A DNA stretch of 64,000 nucleotides, from contig CBDFFZ010000030.1 of the NCBI GenBank assembly GCA_965246905.1, positions 15,656 to 79,655 on the forward strand, written 5' to 3'. The stretch comes from UBA1952 sp965246905. GTDB taxonomy: Bacteria; Bacteroidota; Bacteroidia; Chitinophagales; Chitinophagaceae. Position 1 is the stretch's first letter. Each line of letters starts with the position of its first letter. Shown here one piece after another: positions 35,903-44,465 of the stretch. A program made the translations under genes and the position numbers. The notes under the pieces are model-generated. The model was not told the DNA's origin. It made no database searches and saw nothing but the letters and a program-made list of their open reading frames with translations.

Positions 35903-37165
35903 ATGGATTCCTCCCACCTATTACTCTATATTCTTGGCTGCATCCTGATGATCGCGTTTTTTGCCGGAACGGAGATAGCCTTTGTATCAGTAAATAAGCT
36001 GAACATCGAGCTGAAGAAAAAGCAGGGGACTTTTGCAGGCCGCATCCTTGCACGCTTTACCCAGAATCCGGAGGAATTTATAGGTACCAGCCTGATAGGT
36101 GTAAATGTAGTGCTGGTAATATATGGGCTGCTGATGACGGAGCTTAATGACCGCTGGATGGAGCAGGTGCTCCCTCATGCTAACCAATATGTGCGCCTGC
36201 TGATCGATACATTGATTGCTACGATCATCATTCTCATTTTTGCCGAGTTCCTGCCCAAAGCAATTTTCCGCTCCAAGGCAGAGCAGGTGCTTACCTTATT
36301 TGCGCTGCCAATGATGCTAATGTATTACCTGCTCTTCCCGCTGGCCAGACTGTTCGTAAGCATCTCGGAATTTATTCTTAAATACCTGTTCAATGTGCGT
36401 ATCCGGGAGCATAACAATGTATTTAACCGGGTAGATCTTGAAGTATTTGTAAAGCAAAGCCTGCATGGCCATGAAAGTGAAAGCGCAGAGGTCAATACGG
36501 AGCTTTTTGAGAATGCGCTTTACCTCGTAAATGTGAAGATCCGCAAGTGTATGATACCGAGAAATGAGGTAGAAGCTGTAGAGGCGAGAATGCCCATAGC
36601 AGAAGTGCGCGACCGGTTTATAAGCACCAAGCTTTCCAAAATATTGGTCTATGAAGGCTCAATCGATAATATTATTGGCTACCTCCACCATATAGATCTT
36701 AACCGCCGGCCCAAAACGATTCGCGAGGTGCTGCACAATATTACGGCGGTGCCTGAGGCTATGAGCGCAGTAGACTTGATGAACCGCTTTACTAAAGAAC
36801 GCAAGAGTATTGCCTGGGTGATCGATGAATTTGGTGGCACGGCAGGCATTGTGACGATGGAAGATGTGCTTGAGGAAATTTTTGGCGATATCAATGATGA
36901 ATATGATGTGGAGGAATATGTGCAGAAGCAGCTTGCCGAGCATGAATATATCTTCTCCGGAAGATTAGAGCTGGATTATCTCAATGAGAAATTCGGCTTC
37001 GATTTCCCGACCGATGGCTCAGAAACCCTCAGCGGCTACATCATCGCGCAGCATGAAACCATCCCGAAAATTAAAGAGCGCATCATCATCGATTCCTATG
37101 AGTTCGATATCCTCCTCGTATCCGATACACGTATTGAGACCGTGAAGATGAAAGTATTAAAATAA
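35903..37165 (+). CDS. Hemolysin-C/CNNM-type membrane protein with CBS pair
   Basis: 420 residues. Domains in order: a CNNM (DUF21) membrane domain with three to four helices (residues ~5-190; IAFVSVNKLNIELKKKQG, FIGTSLIGVNVVLVIYG), a CBS pair (~200-325; ENALYLVNVKIRKCMIPRNEVEAVE, IAWVIDEFGGTAGIVTMEDVLEEIFGDI) and a CorC/HlyC C-terminal domain. Relatives are linked to magnesium or cobalt efflux; in gliding Bacteroidota one paralogue is GldE, with the same architecture. The sequence does not decide between these. ATG 35903 is preferred to the TTG three codons upstream. Confidence 0.87.
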   Translation: MDSSHLLLYILGCILMIAFFAGTEIAFVSVNKLNIELKKKQGTFAGRILARFTQNPEEFIGTSLIGVNVVLVIYGLLMTELNDRWMEQVLPHANQYVRLLIDTLIATIIILIFAEFLPKAIFRSKAEQVLTLFALPMMLMYYLLFPLARLFVSISEFILKYLFNVRIREHNNVFNRVDLEVFVKQSLHGHESESAEVNTELFENALYLVNVKIRKCMIPRNEVEAVEARMPIAEVRDRFISTKLSKILVYEGSIDNIIGYLHHIDLNRRPKTIREVLHNITAVPEAMSAVDLMNRFTKERKSIAWVIDEFGGTAGIVTMEDVLEEIFGDINDEYDVEEYVQKQLAEHEYIFSGRLELDYLNEKFGFDFPTDGSETLSGYIIAQHETIPKIKERIIIDSYEFDILLVSDTRIETVKMKVLK

Positions 37166-37166
37166 C

Positions 37167-37310
37167 ATTCCGGAAGACGGATTTCGAATTTCGGATCTTT
37201 GAATAGCATCATGAATTGCTCTTTCCGGATTATTTATTACAAAACAGCACCTGAATATTTCAAATCTTACTTTTAAGCACTTCCGGAATCCGAATTTCGA
37301 AATCCGCAAT
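37167..37310. repeat. GGATTTCGGA-type inverted repeat element
   Basis: Left arm CGGATTTCGAATTTCGG (near 37178) pairs imperfectly with the right arm CCGAATTTCGAAATCCG (near 37288). The arms are built from GGATTTCGGA-like direct repeats. Related elements occur at 55905-56012 and 57027-57120. Confidence 0.65.
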
Positions 37311-37323
37311 AACTCTTAATTCC

Positions 37324-37848
37324 ATGGTACAGCGTCCTTTAAATTTAATGAAATGGATCGATGAGCATCGTCATCTCCTCAAGCCGCCTGTTGGCAACCA
37401 GCAAGTTTATAAGCAGGTGGGCGATTTTATCGTGATGGTGGTTGGCGGCCCCAACAGCCGCAAGGATTTTCATTACAATGAAACGGAAGAGCTTTTTTAC
37501 CAGCTGGAAGGCGATGTTTCCGTACGCATACAGGAGGACGGGAAGATTGTGGAGATTCCGATCAAAGCCGGTGAAATGTTTCTTCTTCCCGGCAAAACGC
37601 CGCATTCACCGCAGCGCGGACCCGATACCGTGGGACTCGTCATTGAAAAAGTGCGCAAGAGTGATGAAAAGGATGCCTTTATGTGGTTTTGCGAGCAGTG
37701 CGATCATAAACTCTATGAAGAATGGCTCCCGGTAAATGATATCGTGGCACAGCTGCCACCTGTAATGGAGCGCTTTTACGGCGATGTGGAGAAGCGTACC
37801 TGTAAAGAATGCGGCGCTGTTATGGAGCCGCCGCAACTTAAGAAGTAG
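37324..37848 (+). CDS. 3-hydroxyanthranilate 3,4-dioxygenase
   Basis: 174-residue cupin that opens the ring of 3-hydroxyanthranilate in kynurenine-route tryptophan degradation or NAD synthesis. Fe(II) ligands are His50 and Glu56 (FHYNETEELFYQLEGD) and His94 (LPGKTPHSPQRGPDTVGLVIE). The C-terminal rubredoxin-like site has Cys123/Cys126 (CEQC) and Cys160/Cys163 (CKEC), typical of the bacterial homodimer (HaaO/NbaC). Other kynurenine genes are not in this window. Confidence 0.94.
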   Translation: MVQRPLNLMKWIDEHRHLLKPPVGNQQVYKQVGDFIVMVVGGPNSRKDFHYNETEELFYQLEGDVSVRIQEDGKIVEIPIKAGEMFLLPGKTPHSPQRGPDTVGLVIEKVRKSDEKDAFMWFCEQCDHKLYEEWLPVNDIVAQLPPVMERFYGDVEKRTCKECGAVMEPPQLKK

Positions 37849-37908
37849 CCGGATTTTTCACCCGATGTTCACCCAATACAGGCCGACTTTAGTCGGAAAT
37901 CAATCCTA

Positions 37909-38080
37909 GCCCACGGTTAAACCCAATGGTATTAAGTTAAGGGTCTTCACCAGCGACTTGTCACCCTGTAAGGGTCTTGTATCCTTCGTTTCCCAAGTTG
38001 CTGGTAGATTCTTACAGAATGACAAGTCGCTGGTGAGCCATGCTATTCTTAACTTAATACCATTGGGTTTAACCGTGGGC
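37909..38080. repeat. Large nested palindromic element
   Basis: Perfect 33-base terminal inverted repeats (37909-37941 and 38048-38080, beginning GCCCACGGTTAAACCC) enclose a second pair of 16-base arms (CACCAGCGACTTGTCA at 37948-37963; complement at 38020-38035) and a third seven-base pair (CTGTAAG / CTTACAG). It fills most of the convergent gap between haaO-type dioxygenase and the gene at 38115. It encodes no protein; it resembles a non-autonomous palindromic mobile element or an extended hairpin. Confidence 0.85.
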
Positions 38081-38114
38081 CAGTATCTCATTACGGCTAA
38101 AGCCGGTCCCTGTG

Positions 38115-39176
38115 CTATGTGCGCTCCAGCCTACCCTTCCGCTTCCGCACAATCAGCCGTTTCAGGCTCCATTCCAGTATATCCGCCATGCAGGCGCATT
38201 TCAGGAACTGATCGTCCGCGTAATGCGCGGCAAGCTCTTCCCGTAGCTGTACGATCTTTTCCTGCGGCGCAATTTCATCCAGGCGCAGTACATCCCGCAA
38301 CGCGGCCAGCCTTTGGCGCTCACTGCGCACCCGCTGTACGATCAGCGCCCGCTCCTCCTGCTGGTATTGCTCCATTACCTGCGGATTAAAATTTTTAATG
38401 GCCAGCTCTACATACGGGAAATTCTCCTTAAAAAACTGCGGCTGATAGACCTTCATCTGCCCTTCGTAAAACTGCTGGTCGAAATCAATAGGGCGGATGC
38501 GGAACTGGTAATCATCAAAATCCGGGGTGATGACGATCACGAAATTGTAGGCCCGCATATCGCCAAGGAGGCGGATGAGGCATCGCTCGTTGAACTTTAC
38601 AAAGTCTTTGGCAATACGCTTCATATTGTACTCAGGCCGGTTGAAGTAGCTCTTGGTAAACTGATCGCCCGGGATGCCGGCAATGTGCTCTTCGATAAGC
38701 GTAGCGCCGTCCACAAGATAATTGAGCTGATTGGGCGATAACAGGTGCTCCAATTCTAAGCCGTAGAGCCTTGAAGCGTCGGCCACCTTTACATAGAAGT
38801 AATCATAAACATCATTGTAGCGGTTTACGATACGGATACGGAAAGGATGCGTATTGCCAAAGGTGCAGTAATCGATACGGTCGATGAAGAGGTGCTCCTG
38901 CACTTTCTGGTCGCCCCCCGCCTTGAGCACAGCATAGATCTTTTTGAGCCCGGAGTGAATTTTATCTATTGTCGAGGATGGATAAATGGCCATTTCCCAG
39001 AGCGTATCAGCTCCCCGGTTATCCGTAAGCGGGATGGATTCCTGGTAAGCCGTAAGATCGCTATAAGTAATCGGCAGGCGCAACTCGCGGCCAAAATTGC
39101 GCAGGTAGCGCCGTAAAGGATCGCTGACCGGGTAAACGAGCTTCTTTTTAGAGATTTTTATGGGCGTGGAATCCAT
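38115..39176 (-). CDS. Conserved hypothetical protein, possible kinase-like fold
   Basis: 353 residues, soluble. I do not recognise a named family. The middle holds RLLGDMRAYNFVIVITPDF (~residue 210) followed by IRPIDFDQQFYEG (~residue 235). This order, GDxRxxN then DFD, recalls the catalytic loop and metal loop of phosphotransferase-type kinases (HGDLxxxN ... DFD/DFG). An upstream nucleotide-binding lysine is not evident. The C-terminal third is highly charged and helical (QQEERALIVQRVRSERQRLAALRD). Kinase ancestry is inference; activity is not shown. Confidence 0.7.
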   Translation of the reverse strand: MDSTPIKISKKKLVYPVSDPLRRYLRNFGRELRLPITYSDLTAYQESIPLTDNRGADTLWEMAIYPSSTIDKIHSGLKKIYAVLKAGGDQKVQEHLFIDRIDYCTFGNTHPFRIRIVNRYNDVYDYFYVKVADASRLYGLELEHLLSPNQLNYLVDGATLIEEHIAGIPGDQFTKSYFNRPEYNMKRIAKDFVKFNERCLIRLLGDMRAYNFVIVITPDFDDYQFRIRPIDFDQQFYEGQMKVYQPQFFKENFPYVELAIKNFNPQVMEQYQQEERALIVQRVRSERQRLAALRDVLRLDEIAPQEKIVQLREELAAHYADDQFLKCACMADILEWSLKRLIVRKRKGRLERT

Positions 39177-39270
39177 TGGGCTAAAGCTACGGCGGGAACG
39201 CTAAAGGACGCGTATTTTGGGAAATGCTTAGCAGCGCTATGCGCTATTTTTGATTCAACTCAAGGCTCTT

Positions 39271-39563
39271 ATGAACAAATTTCAACGCATCGATGCCGGA
39301 ACAATTTTCGTGTGCATCCTTGTTGCCATTCCTTCCGTTATATTGCTAATTTATTTAGCGGAAAAAGGTTGCACCATGCACTTTATCTGAATGCCATTAT
39401 ATCCGCCACTATACTTTCAGCGCTATTTTTCTGTTTCCTCACCACGGACTTTATAAAGGCTGGCAGCTCAGAAATAATCTTCCTGGGTTCAGTAAAAGAA
39501 TTCGTCTTTCTGGCAATCCTGGTACCTGGGTTGATGCTACCACATCTACTGTCGAAGGAGTGA
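39271..39563 (+). pseudogene. Membrane protein, frameshifted in an A run
   Basis: Frame one reads MNKFQRIDAGTIFVCILVAI ... LLIYLAEK and hits TGA 39388. The continuation LHHALYLNAIISATILSALFFCFLTTDF ... LVPGLMLPHLLSKE runs one frame over to TGA 39561. Adding one A to the AAAAA run near 39363 gives LAEKRLHHALYLN and a single ~97-residue protein with three hydrophobic helices. Function unknown. Its end overlaps the GTG start of the next ORF. A homopolymer sequencing error is a good alternative to true decay. Confidence 0.6.
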
Positions 39564-39844
39564 GTGCAGATGGCATTGGTGAGTTTATTTTGGGAATTGC
39601 TGCCTTGATTGCACTTGGTGTTTTGCTTTGGTTTTTCACTGAAATTTTTATTGCCGGAATATTTCTATTAGTCGCATTTTGCTATCACTCTATGTACCGG
39701 ATCATTCGGATGATCTTCCGGAATGCGATTCATTGCAGGGGACAATTTATTCCTTCTTTTTTCAGAGCGCTAATCTATACCTCAGCTTTCTCAATTCTGA
39801 TATTTGCCATTATTCTCTCCCTTCATTACATAAAACCTTTTTAA
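39560..39844 (+). CDS. Small membrane protein, unknown function
   Basis: 94 residues from GTG 39560, overlapping the stop of the preceding frame (GTGA), which suggests translational coupling. Three hydrophobic segments (residues ~6-25, 27-45 and 68-88) with basic loops. No family recognised. It forms a pair with the frameshifted membrane protein upstream. Confidence 0.55.
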   Translation: MSADGIGEFILGIAALIALGVLLWFFTEIFIAGIFLLVAFCYHSMYRIIRMIFRNAIHCRGQFIPSFFRALIYTSAFSILIFAIILSLHYIKPF

Positions 39845-39902
39845 AGCAGCCGCTTTATTTTATTGGTACGACTTTTACTTCGTTTAATAAAAACAAACCA
39901 TC

Positions 39903-40118
39903 ATGGCAACCTTACCAAACAGCAGCGGCAATCAGAACCAGCAGGGCAACCACAAAGCCCAGGGCGATAGAAAGCATCCGAATGAGCGCGATACGCTCGA
40001 TAGCCGTAAGGATCTTGAGCAGACGGACAACGACAAGAGCCACAATAAGAAGGACGTGCAGAACGGCGAAAAGACAGAAGACAACAACCCGGAAGGCGGC
40101 TCATCCACCAGAAAATAG
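39903..40118 (+). CDS. Small, highly charged disordered protein
   Basis: 71 residues rich in Asn, Gln, Lys, Asp and Gly with no hydrophobic core (for example GNQNQQGNHKAQGDRKHPNE). The lack of aromatic and bulky residues predicts intrinsic disorder, as in small stress-related hydrophilins, but no family can be named. ATG 39903 follows an AT-rich leader. Composition and clean start/stop favour a real gene. Confidence 0.6.
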   Translation: MATLPNSSGNQNQQGNHKAQGDRKHPNERDTLDSRKDLEQTDNDKSHNKKDVQNGEKTEDNNPEGGSSTRK

Positions 40119-40240
40119 AGCCAAATGCAAGAGCAATCGGTGTTGAATATCCTTTCAGCACCGATTTTTTATTTAAAATCTCCCCACAAATTTCCCCTAT
40201 ATCTTCCTGTACTGCCTTACTTATACCCTTCCATTATATG

Positions 40241-40248
40241 TACTTTTG
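40241..40248 (+). promoter_or_regulatory. -7 element (TACTTTTG) of the M13 peptidase gene
   Basis: Exact TAnnTTTG match 21 bases before ATG 40270. Confidence 0.5.
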
Positions 40249-40269
40249 CCGCTTCTTTAAAATCTTTAA

Positions 40270-42321
40270 ATGAAGCTTACAGGCACAATTCTGGCAGGCG
40301 CAGCGCTCATAGCGTTTGCATCCTGCAATAACAATGGCACGGAAGGCAATACAGGCGGCAAAGCAGCCCGCAAACTACTGGATCCGGCCAATATCGATTC
40401 CAGCATCCGCCCCGGCGAAAATTTTTACATGTATGCCAACAATGGCTGGCTGAAGAAAAACCCCATCCCGGGCGATCAGACCCGTTGGGGCTCCTTCAAC
40501 GAGTTGCAGGAAAACAATTATACAGCCCTGCACAAGCTGCTTGATGAAGCTGCCGGCAAAAATGCCGCCGATGGCACCAAAGATCAGAAAGTTGGCGATC
40601 TCTACAAATCCGGTATGGATACAGCAGGTATTGAAAAGGCGGGTATCACGCCGCTCAATGAGCATTTTGCACGCATCAATGCCATTACCGATGGTGCAGG
40701 CGTGATCAATGAAGTAGCACTAGAGCATACGATGGGCGCGAATGCGCTGTTCGGCTTTGCCGTATCGCCGGATGATAAGCAGGTTACGAAGCAGATTTGC
40801 CAATTTTACCAGGGCGGCCTCGGCATGCCCGACCGTGATTATTATTTTAAAACAGATGCTCGCTCTGCCAAGATCCGCGCAGCCTACCAGCAATACCTGG
40901 TAAAGCTCTTTACGCTGATGGGCGAAGATGCAGCCACAGCAGGTAAGGATGCTACAGACGAATTTAAGCTCGAAGCTGCGCTTGCCAATGCTTCTATGCC
41001 GCGTGTTGAAATGCGCGACCCCTACAAGCTCTACAATAAATTTAACGTTGCCGGCCTTAACCAGCAAACCCCGGGCATGGATTGGAGTGCAATACTCGGA
41101 ACCCTGAAAGTGAAAGGACAAGACAGCGCTATTGTTGGCCAGCCGAAATTCTTCGCAGAGATTGCGAAGCAGCTGAAAACAACGCCGCTACCCGTTTGGA
41201 AAAAATACCTGCAGGTACACCTCACAATGGATATGAGCCCGTTCCTGAGCGCGTCATTTGATAATGCGCATTTCGACTTTTTTGGCCGCACACTTCGTGG
41301 GCAGCAGGATCAGAAGCCGCGCTGGCAGCGTGTGCTGAGCGTTGTGGATGGTTCTGTTGGTGAGCTCTTAGGCCAAATGTATGTAGATAAGAACTTTAAG
41401 CCGGACGCCAAGAAGCGTATGCTTGACTTGGTGAATAACCTACAGCAAACTTACGCCGACCGCATTAAGCGTCTTGACTGGATGAGCGATGTAACGAAGC
41501 AAAAAGCATTGGCGAAGCTCAATACGTTTATGAAAAAAATCGGCTATCCTGATAAATGGAAAGATTATAGCTCGCTGAGCATTGTAAAGGGCAACTATGT
41601 AAAGAATATCACTAATGCTTCTGCTTTTGAGTACAATTATAATATATCCAAGCTCGGCAAGCCGGTTGATAAAGCCGAATGGGGGATGACGCCTCCTACG
41701 GTGAATGCCTATTACAATCCCGGCTTCAATGAGATCGTATTCCCTGCCGGCATCCTGCAGTATCCTTTCTTCTCGGATGATGCTGATGATGCGGTGAATT
41801 ACGGCGGTATAGGCGGCGTAATAGGTCATGAAATGACGCATGGATTTGATGACCAGGGCCGCCAGTACGATGCAAACGGCAACCTGCAAGACTGGTGGAC
41901 GCCGGAAGATGCAAAGAACTTCCTGGCCAAAACGGCAGTAGTTATCCGCCAGTTCAACAACTATACGGTGCTTGACTCGGTGCATGTAAATGGCGAACTT
42001 ACACAGGGCGAAAACCTTGCCGATCTTGGCGGCATAAATATTGCTTACGAAGCATTCAAGAAAACAAAGCAGGGCAAGGGCACAGACAAGATTGATGGTT
42101 TTACCCCCGATCAGCGGTTCTTCCTGAGCTGGGCGCAAGTATGGCGCGCCAATACGCGGCCAGAAGAAATGGCTTCGCGTATCATTACAGATCCACATTC
42201 GCCTACCGAGCTACGCTGCAATGGCCCGGTAAGCAATATGCCGGAGTTCTATAAAGCATTCAATATCCAGCCAACTGATAAAATGTACCGCCCGGACAGT
42301 ATCCGCGCGAAAGTGTGGTAG
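40270..42321 (+). CDS. M13-family zinc metalloendopeptidase (PepO/neprilysin type), lipoprotein
   Basis: 683 residues. A lipoprotein signal (lipobox AFASC, Cys19) indicates export and membrane anchoring. The N-terminal M13 domain starts DSSIRPGENFYMYANNGWLKK, typical of the family. The catalytic domain has NAYYNPGFNEIVFPAGILQ, the HExxH zinc motif VIGHEMTHGFDDQG (~residues 519-523), the third ligand region ENLADLGG (~580) and the C-terminal RCNGPVSNMPEFYKAF. It degrades oligopeptides outside the cytoplasm. Confidence 0.95.
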   Translation: MKLTGTILAGAALIAFASCNNNGTEGNTGGKAARKLLDPANIDSSIRPGENFYMYANNGWLKKNPIPGDQTRWGSFNELQENNYTALHKLLDEAAGKNAADGTKDQKVGDLYKSGMDTAGIEKAGITPLNEHFARINAITDGAGVINEVALEHTMGANALFGFAVSPDDKQVTKQICQFYQGGLGMPDRDYYFKTDARSAKIRAAYQQYLVKLFTLMGEDAATAGKDATDEFKLEAALANASMPRVEMRDPYKLYNKFNVAGLNQQTPGMDWSAILGTLKVKGQDSAIVGQPKFFAEIAKQLKTTPLPVWKKYLQVHLTMDMSPFLSASFDNAHFDFFGRTLRGQQDQKPRWQRVLSVVDGSVGELLGQMYVDKNFKPDAKKRMLDLVNNLQQTYADRIKRLDWMSDVTKQKALAKLNTFMKKIGYPDKWKDYSSLSIVKGNYVKNITNASAFEYNYNISKLGKPVDKAEWGMTPPTVNAYYNPGFNEIVFPAGILQYPFFSDDADDAVNYGGIGGVIGHEMTHGFDDQGRQYDANGNLQDWWTPEDAKNFLAKTAVVIRQFNNYTVLDSVHVNGELTQGENLADLGGINIAYEAFKKTKQGKGTDKIDGFTPDQRFFLSWAQVWRANTRPEEMASRIITDPHSPTELRCNGPVSNMPEFYKAFNIQPTDKMYRPDSIRAKVW

Positions 42322-42376
42322 GCTGTAATGACAGCAAAAGAAAGCGCTGAGCAACCCGATACAACTACAGAAAATT

Positions 42377-42411
42377 AAAATCCCCTGCTCTATATAGGCA
42401 GGGGATTTTTT
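42377..42411. terminator. Bidirectional terminator between convergent genes
   Basis: Twelve-base stem AAAATCCCCTGC / GCAGGGGATTTT with T and A runs on either side; it serves both the M13 peptidase gene and the minus-strand DUF4846 gene. Confidence 0.85.
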
Positions 42412-43252
42412 ATGGAAAGCGCCTGAGCTGCTGCGTGGTAAAATCCCACTGTGGTGTATGAATCGTTACGAGGCTTTCATCCAGCTCATACCATGGGCTT
42501 ATGCTTTTATTGGAAGGGTTTTGCAACACCTGGATATCCTGTGCGGGCATGTAGCTTTGGCTTAGCATATAAACTTTTCGACCCACCTTATTTACAGCCA
42601 TATCCATTACTGTAATTGCATGGCCCGGCGATCCTCCAACAATAAATACATCTCCCGGCTGCATATCTGTAAAAGAAACCGCTTTTAGCTGCCTTGATAG
42701 GGACTGCGTGCCTGCATAATTATAAACAAGATCCAGATATTCGCGCAGCGTTTTATGTTCCTTAACTGCTGCCGCACTTTTAATCCAGCGGCAGGTGTTT
42801 CCGGAAAATGCAATCCGGTAACCTTCCCGCCAATGGCTAAAATCAGCGCGAAAGCCATTAGTAAAATTGAATGAGATCTCATCACCACGCCCATTTGCAA
42901 ACAGATATTCCGCACGGATGCGCATCACTGCATCAGCGCATTGCTGCAGGTCTTTAGTACCAATATCCAGATCCAGAACAGCTGCATAGATACCGGGATT
43001 CGCTTTCACCCGGCCATCAAAATAATGTACCATCGCGCCTTCCGGCTTTAAGGATAGATGCCTGAGAAAATAAGAATAGCCTGCTGCAGGTGAAGGTTGC
43101 CGCACAAAGCCTGCCGGAGGGTTGAAGCGCGTTTCGATCGTAGCACCTCTGGGATAAAGAACAGGTGCCGGTTCCTGCACCATGCGCTGTGCAGAAGACT
43201 TGTGTTCTTTACAGCCTGCAAAAAGTAATAACAGGAGCAGGAGATTTTTCAT
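42410..43252 (-). CDS. DUF4846 domain lipoprotein
   Basis: 280 residues from ATG 43252 (the ORF can be extended two codons to a TTG). The signal peptide has a lipobox LFAGC (Cys14). The body matches DUF4846: ATIETRFNPPAGFVR, YSYFLRHLSLKPEGAMVHYFDG, QCADAVMRIRAEYL, FNFTNGFRADFSHWREGYRI, TDMQPGDVFIVGGSPGHAITVMDMA. The conserved GGSPGHA histidine hints at an enzymatic or peptidase-like fold, but the family function is not established. Confidence 0.85.
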   Translation of the reverse strand: MKNLLLLLLLFAGCKEHKSSAQRMVQEPAPVLYPRGATIETRFNPPAGFVRQPSPAAGYSYFLRHLSLKPEGAMVHYFDGRVKANPGIYAAVLDLDIGTKDLQQCADAVMRIRAEYLFANGRGDEISFNFTNGFRADFSHWREGYRIAFSGNTCRWIKSAAAVKEHKTLREYLDLVYNYAGTQSLSRQLKAVSFTDMQPGDVFIVGGSPGHAITVMDMAVNKVGRKVYMLSQSYMPAQDIQVLQNPSNKSISPWYELDESLVTIHTPQWDFTTQQLRRFP

Positions 43253-43691
43253 GATCAAGCTTTGACCATTACAAACGAATATTTACCGATTTTCCATAAG
43301 GCAGGCTAAAGATTTTCAGGCATTGTTATGGTGTAAAAGTTATCGTTTCCTCGCGCTGTGTTTTTTTTGCATTTGTATTCATGTTGCCTGTGCTGTGCTG
43401 CTCTTTTTACATTGTCCCTCATTGACGGAGCGGCATTCGTGATGGCCGGAGCGCCGTTCTTAATCATTCGGTACACGTCCCGAATGATTTTAGCAGTGTT
43501 CCGGATGATGCGGAACACGTTCCAGATGATTTTAGCAACGTCCCAAACGATTCGGAACGTGTCCGGAATCGTTATAGCAGCGTACCGAATGACTGGAGCG
43601 TTGTTCCTCGTCATTCGGTACACGTACCGAACGACGAGGAACGGCTGCAATGTGAGTATTACCGAAGTCGAATACCCTTAACGCTAATATG
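43253..43691. other. Intergenic region dominated by a 21-base tandem array
   Basis: 439 bases between the ppk2-type gene and the DUF4846 gene, both on the minus strand. More than half is the tandem array at 43409-43639. The part at 43253-43400 must hold the DUF4846 promoter. ORFs on both strands across the array encode seven-residue repeats but lack other gene features. Confidence 0.6.
43409..43639. repeat. 21-base tandem array, 11 units
   Basis: Eleven consecutive units of exactly 21 bases, starting at 43409, 43430, 43451 and every 21 bases to 43619. With units aligned, T7 and C9 are invariant, G6 and A13 occur in 10 of 11 units, and C10 and T14 in most: roughly nnnncGTnCCgaATgAttngg. Neighbouring units differ at about half the positions, so this is an old or selectively maintained array. 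The conserved columns do not follow codon positions. Confidence 0.9.
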
Positions 43692-44441
43692 TTACGATTT
43701 CTTTATACCGGGAAATTTCATATCAAGGTTGCGTAGCTTATTGCGCAGCAGCTTAGCTACAAGGTAGGATTTATACCAATTCTGATCCGCGGGGATAATA
43801 TGCCAGGGCACGTCATTACAGTTTTTCAGCACCTCTTCGTAATATTCGCGGTATTTATCCCATTGTTTCGCTTCAAGAAAATCGTTGGCATTATACTTCC
43901 ACATTTTTTTAGGATTGTCTAAGCGCTCTGTCAATCGTGCCTGTTGCTCTTCCGGTGAAATATGGAGGTAAAATTTCAGAATATGGGTATTGTTATGCTT
44001 TGTTAGCAGCTTTTCGAAATCATTTATTGCTTTCATGCGCGCATGGGCAAGATCATCATCTACCCAGCCATGTACACGCGTAACCAGCACATCTTCATAG
44101 TGCGAGCGGTTAAAAATCTGGATCATGCCTTTTGCCGGTGCGTGGGCATGTATGCGCCATAAAAAATCATGCGCCGCTTCTTCGGCCGTAGGCACTTTAT
44201 AGGATTTTACGGTTACTCCCTGCGGGTTCATCCTGCCAAAAACATCCCGCGTAAGGCCGTCTTTTCCGCTTGCATCCATGCCCTGTACCACTACAAGTAC
44301 CGAATGCTTTCCTTCGGCATACAGCAGGTTTTGCAGCTCGTCAAGCTCATCAACAAGTGTTGCCAGTTTGGCTTTGGTTGCCGTTTTATCAAAATCTTTC
44401 GGAGCGCGTGTGCTGATGCCTGCAAGTTGTGGATGGCTCAT
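43692..44441 (-). CDS. Polyphosphate kinase 2 family protein (PPK2)
   Basis: 249 residues. Walker A GMDASGKDG (residues 54-62), the lid/Walker B region IQIFNRSHYEDVLVTRVHGW, and FYLHISPEEQQARLTERLDNPKKMWK are all characteristic of PPK2, which transfers phosphate from polyphosphate to nucleotides. The compact single-domain form and the GKDG motif fit class I or III enzymes; the AMP/ADP preference cannot be set by eye. Cytoplasmic. It begins 25 bases before the end of the next gene (44466), so both may share a transcript. Confidence 0.92.
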   Translation of the reverse strand: MSHPQLAGISTRAPKDFDKTATKAKLATLVDELDELQNLLYAEGKHSVLVVVQGMDASGKDGLTRDVFGRMNPQGVTVKSYKVPTAEEAAHDFLWRIHAHAPAKGMIQIFNRSHYEDVLVTRVHGWVDDDLAHARMKAINDFEKLLTKHNNTHILKFYLHISPEEQQARLTERLDNPKKMWKYNANDFLEAKQWDKYREYYEEVLKNCNDVPWHIIPADQNWYKSYLVAKLLRNKLRNLDMKFPGIKKS

Positions 44442-44465
44442 GGTTAATTTTTTATAATGATCAGA

